Below, piece by piece: positions 17,446 to 26,530 of a stretch of 64,000 nucleotides of DNA. The stretch's first letter is position 1, and each line of letters opens with the position of its first letter. The stretch spans positions 248,001 to 312,000 of the forward strand of contig NZ_JALDAY010000011.1 of assembly GCF_022698165.1 (NCBI RefSeq), given 5' to 3'. This DNA is from Streptomyces cylindrosporus (GTDB taxonomy: Bacteria > Actinomycetota > Actinomycetes > Streptomycetales > Streptomycetaceae). The translations under genes and the position numbers were made by a program. The notes under the pieces were generated by a model. It made no database searches. It saw only the letters and a program-made list of their open reading frames with translations, and had not been told where the DNA came from.

Positions 17446-18519
17446 TCACTTCAGCGACTCCCACAGCTCGCTCGCCGCAGGCTCCTTCGCCACCACCCGG
17501 TTGGGGTCCGACGGGGCCGTGACCACCGGCATCGTCACCGTCTTCACCGAGTCGGAGGAGAGGCTCTCCAGGCTTCGGCCGAGGCCGACCAGTTCGCTGA
17601 TCGAGTCCAGGCCGGTGTCCGTGGTGAGGCTGCTGGTGACCGCCTGGGCGACCTCGTACAGCTTGGCCGGGTCGGTGAGCAGGTTCGTCGAGGCCATCTG
17701 CTCCAACAGGGCCTTCACCAGCTTCTGTTGGAGGCCTATGCGGCCCAGGTCGCTGCCGTCGCCTATGCCGTGCCGGGTGCGGGCGAGGGCCAGCGCCTGC
17801 TTGCCGGTCAGGTGATGCGTGCCGGCCTTGAGGTGCAGATGGCTGTCGTCGTCGTCGATGTCCTCGTCGGTCGTGACCGTCACCCCGCCCAGCGCGTTCA
17901 CCAGCTTCGCGAAGCCCGCGAAGTCGATCTCGATGTAGTGGTCCATGCGGACGTTCGTGATCGACTCGACCGTCTTCACCGCGCACACCGGACCGCCCAC
18001 CGAATAGGCGCTGTTGAACATCGCGTTGTACGCCACCGCCGTGGAGCCGCCCGACTTCAGCGGGCAGGACGGGCGGGTGACCAGCGTGTCGCGCGGGATG
18101 CTGACGATCGTGGCCTTCTTACGCCCCGCGTCGATGTGCACCACCATCGCCGTGTCGGACCGCGCCCCGGAACTGCTCCCCCCGCCCAGCGCCTTGTTCT
18201 CCTTGCCGCTGCGCGAGTCCGAGCCCAGGACCAGGATGTTCAGCGAACCGGTGGGCAGCGGCGACGCCGAGGCGGACGCGGACGCGGACGACGACGGGGT
18301 CGTCACCCCTTTCGCCGGGCGGTCGTCGCCCAGCGCCTGGTCGATGTCGACGCTCTTGATGTTGCTGTCGAGGTGCCAGTAGGCCAGTCCCGCCGCGCCC
18401 GCGGCCAGCACCAGCAGGCCCGCCAGGGTGAGGCCGGCGATCTTCAGTACGGTCGACCGCCGGCCCCTTGGTCTGCCCGCGTCGCCGCTCTCCTCGTGTC
18501 CCGCAAGGTGTCCCGTCAC
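17446..18519 (-). CDS. LytR-CpsA-Psr (LCP) family glycopolymer transferase
   Basis: A 357-residue membrane-anchored LCP protein, the family that attaches wall teichoic acid or other glycopolymers to peptidoglycan. A short cytoplasmic head with RRPRGRR-like basic residues is followed by one membrane segment (LAGLLVLAAGAAGLAYW, about 30-50), an SSSASASASAS linker, and the LCP domain. The domain shows NILVLGSDSR, ARSDTAMVVHID, SIPRDTLV, the FAGFAKLVNALGGV block and ALALARTRHG. The arginines expected to bind the pyrophosphate lipid are present. Start GTG 18519. Its role could link to the glycan operon 30 kb away, but nothing in the sequence shows this. Confidence 0.93.
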   Translation of the reverse strand: MTGHLAGHEESGDAGRPRGRRSTVLKIAGLTLAGLLVLAAGAAGLAYWHLDSNIKSVDIDQALGDDRPAKGVTTPSSSASASASASPLPTGSLNILVLGSDSRSGKENKALGGGSSSGARSDTAMVVHIDAGRKKATIVSIPRDTLVTRPSCPLKSGGSTAVAYNAMFNSAYSVGGPVCAVKTVESITNVRMDHYIEIDFAGFAKLVNALGGVTVTTDEDIDDDDSHLHLKAGTHHLTGKQALALARTRHGIGDGSDLGRIGLQQKLVKALLEQMASTNLLTDPAKLYEVAQAVTSSLTTDTGLDSISELVGLGRSLESLSSDSVKTVTMPVVTAPSDPNRVVAKEPAASELWESLK

Positions 18520-18613
18520 GGGCAGGAACGTAAGTCCGAATTATTAGGAGATTGTTAGCGACGACCACGAGCGACGGTTTTCTTCGGAAAATCTCACGCT
18601 TCTCAGCAGTCCG

Positions 18614-19951
18614 TCAGGCGAGCGTCACGGTCGGTACGGGGTTGCTGCCGCTCCAGGACCCGTTGAAGCCGAAGCTCACCGAACCGCCGCTCGGCACCGT
18701 CCCGTTGTAGGAGGCGTTGGCACAGCTCACCGTCGACCCGCTCTGCGTGCACGTCGCGTTCCACGCCTGCGTGATCTGCTGCCCGGCCCCGAAGGTCCAG
18801 CTCGCCCGCCAGGAGGACAGGGCGGCCGTCCCCGAGCAGGCGATCGTCACCTGCCCGGTGAACCCGGTGTTCCACTGACTCGTCACGCTGTACGTCGCCG
18901 AGCAGCCGTCCGTCGACTGGGTGCCGCCGAGCGCCTGGGCGATCGCGTAGTACGCCGGTTTCGGCGCGTAGTTCTCGTCGTACGGCGTCGCGGCCCCGTA
19001 CCCCGGGAAGGTGCTCGGCACCCAGGAGTCGGAGTCGGTGAAGCCCCAGACGGTGACGCCCGCGCACCGGGTCACCGCGACGCACGCGGCGAGCACCGCC
19101 TTGTAGTCGGCGGCCTGCTGGGCGAGCTTCGTGCTGTCGGACGGCAGCGCCATGCGTACGTCCAGTTCGGTGATCGCCACGTCCACGCCGAGGTCGGCGA
19201 AGCGCTGGATGTTCTGCTGGAGCGTGGCGGGGACCTGGCCGAGGATCAGGTGGGCCTGGAGGCCGACTCCGTCGATCGGGACGCCCCGGCTCTTGAGGTC
19301 CTTCACCAGGTTGTAGAGGGCGTTCGACTTCGCGCCCACGCCTTCGACGTTGTAGTCGTTGATGTACAGCTTGGCGTCCGGGTCGGCGGCCCGCGCCCAG
19401 GTCAGGGCGCTGGCGATGTAGTCCGCGCCGAGGCCGTCGTACCAGAGGGTGGAGCGGTAGGTGCCGTCCTCGTTGAAGGGTTCGTTGACGACGTCCCAGG
19501 CGGCGATCCTGCCCTTGTAGCGGCCGACCTCCGTGCTGATGTGGTTCTGGAGGAGGCTGCTGAGCTGGGCGGACGTCCAGCTGCCGTTCGTCAGCCAGCT
19601 GGGGTTCTGGTTGTGCCAGACCAGGGTGTGGCCGCGCACCTGCTGATTGTGGGCCTGCGCGAAGGCGACGATCTGGTCGGCCTCGGTCCAGTTGAAGCTG
19701 CCCTGGGTCGGCTCGACCGAGCCCCACTTCATGGCGTTGCCGGGGGTGAGCGAGTTGAACTGGGCGCCGGCGATGTCGCCGTAGGTGCCGGTGAGCTTGG
19801 ACCCGGTGACCGCCGTACCGATGACCTTGCCCTTGGCGGTGGCGAGGTCGCGGAGCGGAGTGTCGGCGGCGTGCGCCGCGGGTGCCGTGAAGAGCACGGC
19901 GACGCCGGTGACGAGGGCCGCCAGGGATAAGCCTGTTCTCAGAGATCGCAT
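18614..19951 (-). CDS. Endo-1,4-beta-xylanase, GH10 with C-terminal CBM2
   Basis: A 445-residue secreted enzyme that cuts xylan outside the cell. The signal peptide ends at PAAHA (residue 28). The GH10 domain (about 35-340) has the acid/base in DVVNEPFNED (Glu157) and the nucleophile in ITELDVRM (Glu262). A carbohydrate-binding module of family 2 occupies about 345-445, with the CSATY...C disulfide pattern and surface tryptophans (SQWNTGFTG, WRASW). ATG 19951 is preceded by GGAGG. An inverted repeat CCGAAA-G-TTTCGG overlaps the leader just upstream, so the LacI regulator next door probably controls it. Confidence 0.96.
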   Translation of the reverse strand: MRSLRTGLSLAALVTGVAVLFTAPAAHAADTPLRDLATAKGKVIGTAVTGSKLTGTYGDIAGAQFNSLTPGNAMKWGSVEPTQGSFNWTEADQIVAFAQAHNQQVRGHTLVWHNQNPSWLTNGSWTSAQLSSLLQNHISTEVGRYKGRIAAWDVVNEPFNEDGTYRSTLWYDGLGADYIASALTWARAADPDAKLYINDYNVEGVGAKSNALYNLVKDLKSRGVPIDGVGLQAHLILGQVPATLQQNIQRFADLGVDVAITELDVRMALPSDSTKLAQQAADYKAVLAACVAVTRCAGVTVWGFTDSDSWVPSTFPGYGAATPYDENYAPKPAYYAIAQALGGTQSTDGCSATYSVTSQWNTGFTGQVTIACSGTAALSSWRASWTFGAGQQITQAWNATCTQSGSTVSCANASYNGTVPSGGSVSFGFNGSWSGSNPVPTVTLA

Positions 19952-19962
19952 TGCGGGTACCT

Positions 19963-19975
19963 CCGAAAGTTTCGG
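19963..19975. promoter_or_regulatory. CGAA-N3-TTCG operator before the xylanase
   Basis: CCGAAA-G-TTTCGG is a perfect 6-bp inverted repeat around one base, ending just upstream of the xylanase ribosome site. GAAA/TTTC repeats are reported upstream of Streptomyces xylanase genes. The same 11-bp pattern occurs in front of the GH3 gene at 21164 and 21185. Confidence 0.75.
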
Positions 19976-20039
19976 CTGAACAACCGATTGGCTTCGGAGC
20001 AGTGTGGGGCGACCCACCACGGCCGTCAATACAGTCCCG

Positions 20040-21104
20040 CTAAACGGCAGGCGGCGCCGCCGTGCTCGAACGCACCACCAGACTCGTCGCCAGCTCCACC
20101 CGCGTCGCCACCGGCACCTGGTCCTCCCGCCCCAGGTCCAGCACCAGTTTCGCCGCGGCCTCGGCCATCTCCGTCAGCGGCTGCCGTACGGTCGTCAGCG
20201 GCGGCCCCACCCAGCGGGCCACCGGCAGATCGTCGAAGCCGACCACGCTCAGGTCCTCCGGGATCCGCAGCCCCAGTTCGCGCGCGGCCTCGTACAGGCC
20301 CAGCGCCTGGAGGTCGTTGAGGGCGAAGACGGCGGTGGGGCGGTTCGGGCGGCGGAGCAGCTGCAGGCCCTGGCGGTAGCCGGTCTCGTGGTGGAAGTCG
20401 CCGGTCGCGATGAGCGCCGGGTCGACGGGGAGCCCGGCGGTTTCGAGGGCGGCCCGGTAGCCGTCGACGCGGGCGCGGCTGCACATCATGTGGGACGGAC
20501 CCGTGATCGCACCGATGCGAGTGTGGCCGAGTTCCACCAGGTGCCGGGTGGCGGCGAGGCCGCCCTGCCAGTTGGTGGCGCCGATCGAGGGCACGTCGAC
20601 GCCCGGGTCGCCCGCCGGGTCCATCACCACGAACGGGATGGAGCGGCTGGTCAGCAGCGCGCGCTGGGACTCGTCGAGGCCGGACAGGACGAGGATCACG
20701 CCGTGCGGGCGGCGCGCGGCGACCTGGTCGGCCCAGGTGCGGCCGGGGGTCAGGCGCCCCGCGCTCTCGCTCAGCACCACGCTCAGGCCGGTGTCCCGGG
20801 CCACGTTCTCCACGCCCCGGATGACCTCCATCGCCCAGGCGCTCTCCAGTTCGTGGAAGACCAGGTCGAGGAGGGGCGAGCGGCTGGCCTCGGCGCGCCT
20901 GCGCCGGTAGCCGTGCGCGCGCAGCAGTTCCTCGACCCGGGTGCGGGTGGCCGGGGCCACGTCCGCACGGCCGTTGAGGACCTTCGAAACAGTCGGCGCG
21001 GACACGCCGGCCTCACGGGCGATCTCGGCGAGGGTCGCGGTCTGTGTCGACCGGCCTGTCGTCGCGGTTGTCGTCCGTGTTTCAACGGGCTCGGGGGGCG
21101 TCAT
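20040..21104 (-). CDS. LacI family transcriptional regulator
   Basis: A 354-residue repressor. The helix-turn-helix ATLAEIAREAGVSAPTVSKV lies near residues 24-45, followed by the LacI hinge and a periplasmic-binding-protein-like sugar domain (GVILVLSGLDESQ, FALNDLQALGLYEAARELG, DLSVVGFDDLPVARWVGPPLTTVRQP). The stop is near the xylanase leader and the start is divergent from the GH3 gene, so it sits between the two likely targets. The inducer is probably xylobiose, xylose or a related sugar, by inference. ATG 21104 follows a good start context; the frame to 21227 is too long. Confidence 0.93.
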   Translation of the reverse strand: MTPPEPVETRTTTATTGRSTQTATLAEIAREAGVSAPTVSKVLNGRADVAPATRTRVEELLRAHGYRRRRAEASRSPLLDLVFHELESAWAMEVIRGVENVARDTGLSVVLSESAGRLTPGRTWADQVAARRPHGVILVLSGLDESQRALLTSRSIPFVVMDPAGDPGVDVPSIGATNWQGGLAATRHLVELGHTRIGAITGPSHMMCSRARVDGYRAALETAGLPVDPALIATGDFHHETGYRQGLQLLRRPNRPTAVFALNDLQALGLYEAARELGLRIPEDLSVVGFDDLPVARWVGPPLTTVRQPLTEMAEAAAKLVLDLGREDQVPVATRVELATSLVVRSSTAAPPAV

Positions 21105-21163
21105 GGCGGCGATCGTATCCCTGCGCGACCTCTTGACGAACCCTTGCGACCGGCCTAGGTTCC

Positions 21164-21195
21164 CGGAACATTCGATACTAACAACGAAACATTCG
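21164..21195. promoter_or_regulatory. Paired CGAA-N3-TTCG-like operators between lacI-type gene and GH3 gene
   Basis: CGGAACATTCG at 21164-21174 and CGAAACATTCG at 21185-21195 are near-identical 11-mers, 21 bp apart (two helical turns). The second is an exact CGAA-N3-TTCG palindrome and differs by one base from the xylanase operator read on the minus strand. A third half-site CATTCG follows at about 21203. Confidence 0.75.
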
Positions 21196-21247
21196 CAGTC
21201 AGCATTCGTGAGAGGGCCGCACCCCACTCGACAAGAGCAGGAGTTTC

Positions 21248-23551
21248 ATGACCACCGCCCCTTGGCGTGACCCCGCCCTGCCCGCCGACTCCCGCGTCGA
21301 CGACCTCCTCTCCCGGATGACCCTCGAGGAGAAGACCGCCCAGCTGTACGGCGTCTGGGTGGGCGCCGACACCGACGGCGAGGGGGTCGCGCCGCTGCAG
21401 CGCGAGATGTCCTCCGACTACGAGTGGGACGAGCTGATCACCCACGGTCTCGGCCAGCTCACCCGCCCCTTCGGCACGGCCCCGGTGGACCCGGCGCTGG
21501 GCGCGCAGGCACTGGCCCGCGCCCAGCGCCGTATCGCCGCCGCGGGCCGCTTCGGCATTCCCGCGCTCGCGCACGAGGAGTGCCTGGCCGGCTTCACCAC
21601 CTGGCGGGCCACCGCCTACCCGGTGCCGCTCGCCTGGGGCGCGAGCTTCGACCCCGGGCTGGTCGAGGAGATGGCCCGCGCCATCGGCCGCGACCTGCGC
21701 TCGGTCGGCGTGCACCAGGGCCTCGCCCCGGTCCTGGACGTCGTACGGGACCCGCGCTGGGGCCGGGTCGAGGAAACCATCGGCGAGGACCCGTACCTGG
21801 TCGGCACGGTCGCCACCGCGTACGTACGGGGCCTGGAGTCGGCCGGGATCGTCTCCACCCTCAAGCACTTCGCCGGGTACGCCTCCTCGGCCGGCGCCCG
21901 CAACCTCGCGCCCGTGCGGGCGGGCGTGCGGGAGTTCGCGGACATCACGCTGCCGCCCTTCGAGATGGCGCTGCGGGAGGCCGGGGCGAGGTCGGTGATG
22001 GCCGCGTACAACGACACGGACGGCATCCCGGCCTCCGCGGACCCGGGTCTGCTGACCGAGTTGCTGCGCGAGCGGTGGGGCTTCACGGGCACGGTGGTCG
22101 CCGACTACTTCGGCGTCGGCTTCCTGCAGACCCAGCACCGGGTGGCCGGCACGGAGGCGGAGGCGGCGCACGCGGCGCTCGCGGCCGGCCTGGACGTGGA
22201 ACTGCCCACCCTGAAGTGCTACGGCACCCCGCTCGTCGAAGCCGTACGGGCGGGCGAGATCCCCGAGTCCCTGATCGACCGGGCGGCCCGCCGGGTCCTG
22301 CTCCAGAAGTGCGAACTGGGCCTCCTGGACGAGGACTGGACCCCGGAGCCGACCGCCCCCATCGACCTCGACTCGGCGTCGAACCGCGCCATCGCCCGCC
22401 GCCTGGCCGAGGAGTCGGTGGTCCTCCTCGACAACCCCGACGGTCTGCTCCCGCTGGCCCCCGACACCCGGATCGCGGTCGTCGGCCCGCGCGCCGCCGA
22501 CGCCCTCGCCATGCTGGGCTGCTACTCCTTTCCCTCCCACGTCCTGACCCACCACCCCGAGATCCCGATGGGCATCGAGATCCCGACGGTGATCGAGGCC
22601 CTGCGCGCCGAACTCCCGGACGCCAAGGTGACGTTCGCCGAGGGCTGCGGGGTGGACGACCCGGACCGGGCCGGCTTCGAGGAGGCGGTGGCGCGGGCGG
22701 CCGAGGCGGACGTGTGCGTGGCGGTCCTCGGCGACCGGGCGGGCCTGTTCGGGCGGGGCACCTCGGGCGAGGGCTGCGATGTGACGGACCTTCATCTGCC
22801 GGGTGTGCAGGGCGACTTGCTGGACGCGCTGGTCGCCACCGGGGTCCCGGTGGTCCTGGTCCTGCTCACCGGCCGGCCGTATGCGCTGGGCCGCTGGCAC
22901 GGCCAACTCGCCGCCGTCGTACAGGCGTTCTTCCCGGGCGAGGAGGGCGGTACGGCGGTGGCGGGCGTCCTGTCCGGCCGCGTGAACCCGTCGGGACGGC
23001 TCCCGGTGAGCGTCCCGCGGGTGCCGGGTGGCCAGCCGTGGACGTACCTCCAACCGCCCCTCGGCCTCGCGGGCGAGGTCAGCAACCTCGACCCGACGCC
23101 GCTGTACCCCTTCGGACACGGCCGCTCGTACACGACCTTCACCTGGGAGTCGGACGCCACGGGTGCGGAGATCGGCACGGACGGCTCGTACGACGTCTCG
23201 GTCACGGTCCGCAACACCGGTGCCCGGACGGGCGCGGAGGTCGTACAGCTGTACCTGCACGACCCGGTGGCGAGCGTGACGCGTCCGGACGTACGCCTGA
23301 TCGGTTACCAGCGCGTGGAGTTGGCGCCCGGCGAGGCGGCCCGGGTCACCTTCGCCTTCCACGCGGACCTGTCGGCGTTCACCGACCGTTCGGGTGCGCG
23401 GGTGGTCGAACCCGGCGCGCTGGAACTACGGTTGGCGAAATCGAGCACGGACGCACGACACACCGCCCGGCTGAACCTCGTGGGCCCGACGAGGGCACTC
23501 GGCACCGACCGACGGCTGCTGTGCGGGACGGAGGTGTCGGAGGTGGGGTGA
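21248..23551 (+). CDS. GH3 family beta-glycosidase (probable beta-xylosidase or glucosidase)
   Basis: A 767-residue enzyme expected to release single sugars from short beta-linked oligosaccharides. The GH3 N-terminal barrel spans about residues 15-330, with GEDPYLVG, STLKHFAGY and the nucleophile Asp286 in VVADYFGV. A second alpha/beta domain follows (about 370-600), then a fibronectin-III-like domain. There is no signal peptide, so it probably works inside the cell on imported sugars. An AGGAG site precedes ATG 21248. Divergence from the LacI gene and shared operators suggest coregulation with the xylanase; no ABC transporter lies beside it, unlike typical Streptomyces bxl clusters. Confidence 0.93.
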   Translation: MTTAPWRDPALPADSRVDDLLSRMTLEEKTAQLYGVWVGADTDGEGVAPLQREMSSDYEWDELITHGLGQLTRPFGTAPVDPALGAQALARAQRRIAAAGRFGIPALAHEECLAGFTTWRATAYPVPLAWGASFDPGLVEEMARAIGRDLRSVGVHQGLAPVLDVVRDPRWGRVEETIGEDPYLVGTVATAYVRGLESAGIVSTLKHFAGYASSAGARNLAPVRAGVREFADITLPPFEMALREAGARSVMAAYNDTDGIPASADPGLLTELLRERWGFTGTVVADYFGVGFLQTQHRVAGTEAEAAHAALAAGLDVELPTLKCYGTPLVEAVRAGEIPESLIDRAARRVLLQKCELGLLDEDWTPEPTAPIDLDSASNRAIARRLAEESVVLLDNPDGLLPLAPDTRIAVVGPRAADALAMLGCYSFPSHVLTHHPEIPMGIEIPTVIEALRAELPDAKVTFAEGCGVDDPDRAGFEEAVARAAEADVCVAVLGDRAGLFGRGTSGEGCDVTDLHLPGVQGDLLDALVATGVPVVLVLLTGRPYALGRWHGQLAAVVQAFFPGEEGGTAVAGVLSGRVNPSGRLPVSVPRVPGGQPWTYLQPPLGLAGEVSNLDPTPLYPFGHGRSYTTFTWESDATGAEIGTDGSYDVSVTVRNTGARTGAEVVQLYLHDPVASVTRPDVRLIGYQRVELAPGEAARVTFAFHADLSAFTDRSGARVVEPGALELRLAKSSTDARHTARLNLVGPTRALGTDRRLLCGTEVSEVG

Positions 23552-23578
23552 TCTCCGGCCGGGGGACGCGGGGGGGCG

Positions 23579-23974
23579 ATGCACAGGTACGTGTACCACG
23601 AGTTGGCGGCCGGGGTGACGTGGCTGGCGGGCGCTCTGATCGGGTGGACGGTCGCGGTGCTGGTACGGGGGATGCCTGTGGGCGGCGACACCGTGGTCAA
23701 GGCGATCGCGTACACGGCCGGCTGCCTCGCCGTGCTGACGCTGCTGCACGTCTCGGGGATCAGGTGGATCAGCGGGATACGGGACCTGCGGGCCGCGCTC
23801 CCCCTACCGAGCGACGCCCGGCCCCCGCGGCGTGACTCGTTCGGCCCACAGACTGGCCGGCCCGGCCGGCGGGTGTGGCGGGGCTGCCGCCGCCAGGAAC
23901 CGTGGTGGCTGACGTACTCCTCCGTCAGGCCTCCGGCACCGGCTCGAACCGCCAGCGATGTACCGCCCGCATGA
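23579..23974 (+). CDS. Small putative membrane protein
   Basis: A 131-residue frame starting at ATG 23579 after GGGGGGG. It has two hydrophobic stretches (AAGVTWLAGALIGWTVAVLV, about 10-29, and IAYTAGCLAVLTLLHVSGI, about 43-61). The second half is basic, proline-rich and overlaps the antisense end of the 23925-24182 gene, so the true C-terminus may be irrelevant to function. Spacing of 27 bp after the GH3 stop suggests co-transcription with it. Unknown function. Confidence 0.5.
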   Translation: MHRYVYHELAAGVTWLAGALIGWTVAVLVRGMPVGGDTVVKAIAYTAGCLAVLTLLHVSGIRWISGIRDLRAALPLPSDARPPRRDSFGPQTGRPGRRVWRGCRRQEPWWLTYSSVRPPAPARTASDVPPA

Positions 23975-24182
23975 CCAACTCCCCGTCCGGCTCGGGGAGT
24001 TCGGGCAGCTCGGTGTCGTAGGCCGCGTCCCACCAGGTGATGACCAGTACCCGGTCCTGGGGCGCGCGGAAGGTCTCCCGGCGGAGGGGCTCGGGTGTGA
24101 GGTGCTGGGCCCGTGCCCAGGACAGGAGGTCCTCGCCCCGGCCCTCGGCCGCCCGCGCCTCCCACATCAGGGCGACCGTCAC
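23925..24182 (-). CDS. Small hypothetical protein coupled to tsaD
   Basis: An 85-residue protein starting VTVALMWEARAAEGRGEDLL with WITWWDAAYDTE-type aromatic strands (VLVITWWDAAYDTELPELPEP). GTG 24182 overlaps the tsaD TGA as GTGA, so it is translated together with tsaD. It is the last gene of the tsaB-rimI-tsaD unit. It may be an ABM-like dimeric fold of unknown function; I cannot name its job. Confidence 0.75.
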   Translation of the reverse strand: MTVALMWEARAAEGRGEDLLSWARAQHLTPEPLRRETFRAPQDRVLVITWWDAAYDTELPELPEPDGELVMRAVHRWRFEPVPEA

Positions 24183-25264
24183 GAGTAGAGGTTCTCCTTG
24201 CTGACCTCGTGGACGTGGTCGTGCCCCGGGACGTGCGGCTCCGTCACCGGCAGGGAGGAGTCCGCCGACAAATCCCAGCTGGAGGCGGCGCGGCCCCGGG
24301 CGACCATCTCGGCACCCAGCGCGGCCACCATCGCGCCGTTGTCCGTGCACAACTTCGGCCGCGGCACCCGGAGTCGGATGCCCGCCCTCTCGCACCGCTC
24401 CTGCGCCAGCGCCCGCAGCCGCGAGTTGGCGGCCACGCCACCGCCGATCATCAGGTGCCCGACGCCCTCGTCCTTGCAGGCCCGCACGGCCTTGCGGGTC
24501 AGCACGTCCACGACCGCCTCCTGGAAGGACGCCGCCACGTCACGCACCGGCACCTCCTCCCCCGCCGCCCGCTTCGCCTCGATCCAGCGGGCCACGGACG
24601 TCTTCAGCCCGGAGAAGGAGAAGTCGTACGCCGGGTCGCGCGGGCCGGTCAGGCCGCGCGGGAAGGCGATCGCCGAGGGGTCGCCCTCGCGGGCGTAACG
24701 GTCGATGACCGGGCCGCCGGGAAAGCCGAGGTTCAGCACGCGCGCGATCTTGTCGAAGGCCTCGCCGGCCGCGTCGTCGATGGTCGCGCCGAGCGGGCGG
24801 ACGTCGGAGGTGATGTCGGTGGACAGCAGCAGGGACGAGTGCCCGCCGGACACCAGCAGCGCCATCGTCGGCTCGGGCAGGGCGCCGTGCTCCAGCTGGT
24901 CGACGCAGATGTGGGAGGCGAGGTGGTTCACGCCGTAGAGGGGCTTGCCGAGCGCGTAGGCGTACGCCTTGGCCGCCGACACGCCGACCAGGAGCGCGCC
25001 CGCGAGACCGGGGCCCGCGGTGACCGCGATGCCGTCCAGGTCCTTCGCGCTGACGCCCGCCTCCTTCAGCGCGCGGTCGACGGTCGGGACCATCGCCTCC
25101 AGATGGGCGCGGGAGGCGACCTCCGGGACCACGCCGCCGAACCGCGCGTGCTCGTCGACGCTGGAGGCGACGGCGTCGGCCAGCAGGGTGGTGCCGCGCA
25201 CGATGCCGACACCGGTCTCGTCGCAGGAGGTCTCGATCCCCAGGACCAGGGGTTCGTCAGCCAT
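24179..25264 (-). CDS. tsaD: tRNA N6-adenosine threonylcarbamoyltransferase TsaD
   Basis: A 361-residue enzyme that, with TsaB and TsaE, puts the threonylcarbamoyl group on A37 of ANN-decoding tRNAs. An ASKHA-fold start LGIETSCDETGVGI, the metal-binding histidines of NHLASHICV (near residue 118), LLVSGGHSSL and the conserved GGGVAANSRLRALA and CTDNGAMVAALG blocks are all present. It overlaps rimI by 8 bp and the following small gene by 4 bp, so the operon is tightly coupled. Confidence 0.98.
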   Translation of the reverse strand: MADEPLVLGIETSCDETGVGIVRGTTLLADAVASSVDEHARFGGVVPEVASRAHLEAMVPTVDRALKEAGVSAKDLDGIAVTAGPGLAGALLVGVSAAKAYAYALGKPLYGVNHLASHICVDQLEHGALPEPTMALLVSGGHSSLLLSTDITSDVRPLGATIDDAAGEAFDKIARVLNLGFPGGPVIDRYAREGDPSAIAFPRGLTGPRDPAYDFSFSGLKTSVARWIEAKRAAGEEVPVRDVAASFQEAVVDVLTRKAVRACKDEGVGHLMIGGGVAANSRLRALAQERCERAGIRLRVPRPKLCTDNGAMVAALGAEMVARGRAASSWDLSADSSLPVTEPHVPGHDHVHEVSKENLYS

Positions 25265-25763
25265 GGATCTCGGTTCCTTGTACGGAGGTTGATGGGTCTG
25301 TCAGCCGCATGACCAGGGCGTCCACGTTGCCCGGCTGGTAGTAGCCGCGCCGGAAACCGATGCCCTCGAAGCCGAAGCGCTCGTAGAGCTTCTGGGCGCG
25401 GATGTTGTCGATCCGGCACTCCAGCATCACTTCGGCGCATTCGAAGGCGGTGGCGGCCCGCAGCAGCTCGGTCAGCAGCAGACCGCCGAGGCCGGTGCCC
25501 CAGTGGTCGCGGGCGACGGCGATGGTCTGGATGTCGGCGAGGTCACCGGAGGCGGCGAGTCCCGCGTAGCCGACGATGCGGTCGCCCTCCTCGGCGACGA
25601 CGTACCGCCGCGTCGCCTCGGGGCCGCGCGCATGGGCCAGCTCGGACCAGAACATGCCCCGGGACCAGGCGTCCTCGGGGAAGAGGTCCTTCTCCAGCTC
25701 CAGCACGGGATCGATGTCCCACCAGCGCATCTCGCGCAGCCGAGGGGTCACGGGTGTGGTCAC
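25257..25763 (-). CDS. rimI: Ribosomal-protein-S18-alanine-type N-acetyltransferase RimI
   Basis: A 168-residue GNAT acetyltransferase. The acetyl-CoA loop is in DHWGTGLGGLLLTELL, and AQKLYERFGFEGIGFRRGYY is the conserved C-terminal block. RimI homologues acetylate protein N-termini, classically S18, and often sit in t6A operons. GTG 25763 overlaps the tsaB stop as GTGA, which decides the start. It overlaps tsaD by 8 bp. Confidence 0.94.
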   Translation of the reverse strand: MTTPVTPRLREMRWWDIDPVLELEKDLFPEDAWSRGMFWSELAHARGPEATRRYVVAEEGDRIVGYAGLAASGDLADIQTIAVARDHWGTGLGGLLLTELLRAATAFECAEVMLECRIDNIRAQKLYERFGFEGIGFRRGYYQPGNVDALVMRLTDPSTSVQGTEIHG

Positions 25764-26416
25764 TTGGGGGTGACCACCTTGTAGTTCTTGGGGACCTGGG
25801 CGTCGGGGCGGCGCAGGTACAGCGGCCGGGGCGCCGGCAGCTCCTCGCCCGCGGCGAGCTTCTCGGCGGCCAGGCTCGCGAGGGCCGCGGCGGACACGTG
25901 CTCGGGCTCGTGTGCCTGCGGGAAGGTGTCCGGGTACAGCAGCGCACCCGCGCCGACGGCCGGCAGCCCCGCCACCTGGTCGGCGATGTCGGCGGGCCGG
26001 TCGACGGCCGGGTCGGTCAGCCGGGTCCGGGAGTCGGCGTACCGCGCCCAGTAGACCTCCTTGCGCCGGGCGTCGGTCGCCACGACGAAGGGGCCCTGGC
26101 CGATGTCGGCCGCGTAGGCGAGGCCGTCGAGCGTGCAGAGGCCGTGCACGGGCACGCCGAGGGCGAGCCCGAAGGTGTCGGCGGTCATCAGCCCGACGCG
26201 CAGGCCCGTGTACGGACCGGGCCCGATCCCCACGACGACGCCGGTGACGGCATTGAGCTTCAGTCCGGCCTCGGCGAGCACCCGGTCGACGGCCGGCAGC
26301 AGCAGCTCCCCGTGCCGGCGCGCGTCCACCTGACTCGACGAGGCGATGACGTCCGTGCCGTCGTGCAGGGCGACGGTGACGGCCGGTGTGGCGGTATCCA
26401 GAGCGAGCAAGAGCAC
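25760..26416 (-). CDS. tsaB: tRNA t6A biosynthesis protein TsaB
   Basis: A 218-residue ASKHA-fold partner of TsaD needed for the t6A37 modification. LLALDTATPAVTVALHDG opens the fold and GIGPGPYTGLRVGLMTADTFGLAL is the signature block; TDARRKEVYWARY follows. It lacks TsaD's metal-binding histidines, as normal for TsaB. GTG 26416 opens the tsaB-rimI-tsaD operon. Confidence 0.96.
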   Translation of the reverse strand: MLLLALDTATPAVTVALHDGTDVIASSSQVDARRHGELLLPAVDRVLAEAGLKLNAVTGVVVGIGPGPYTGLRVGLMTADTFGLALGVPVHGLCTLDGLAYAADIGQGPFVVATDARRKEVYWARYADSRTRLTDPAVDRPADIADQVAGLPAVGAGALLYPDTFPQAHEPEHVSAAALASLAAEKLAAGEELPAPRPLYLRRPDAQVPKNYKVVTPK

Positions 26417-26530
26417 GCAAACAGCCTACGGCTCCTCGAGCCGCGGCATTGCCGCCCGGGTGGGACCCGTCCGTGCTGCTACGGTCGCCGGGATGCACGG
26501 CGTACGAGGCGATGGGTCAGGTGGGCGACG

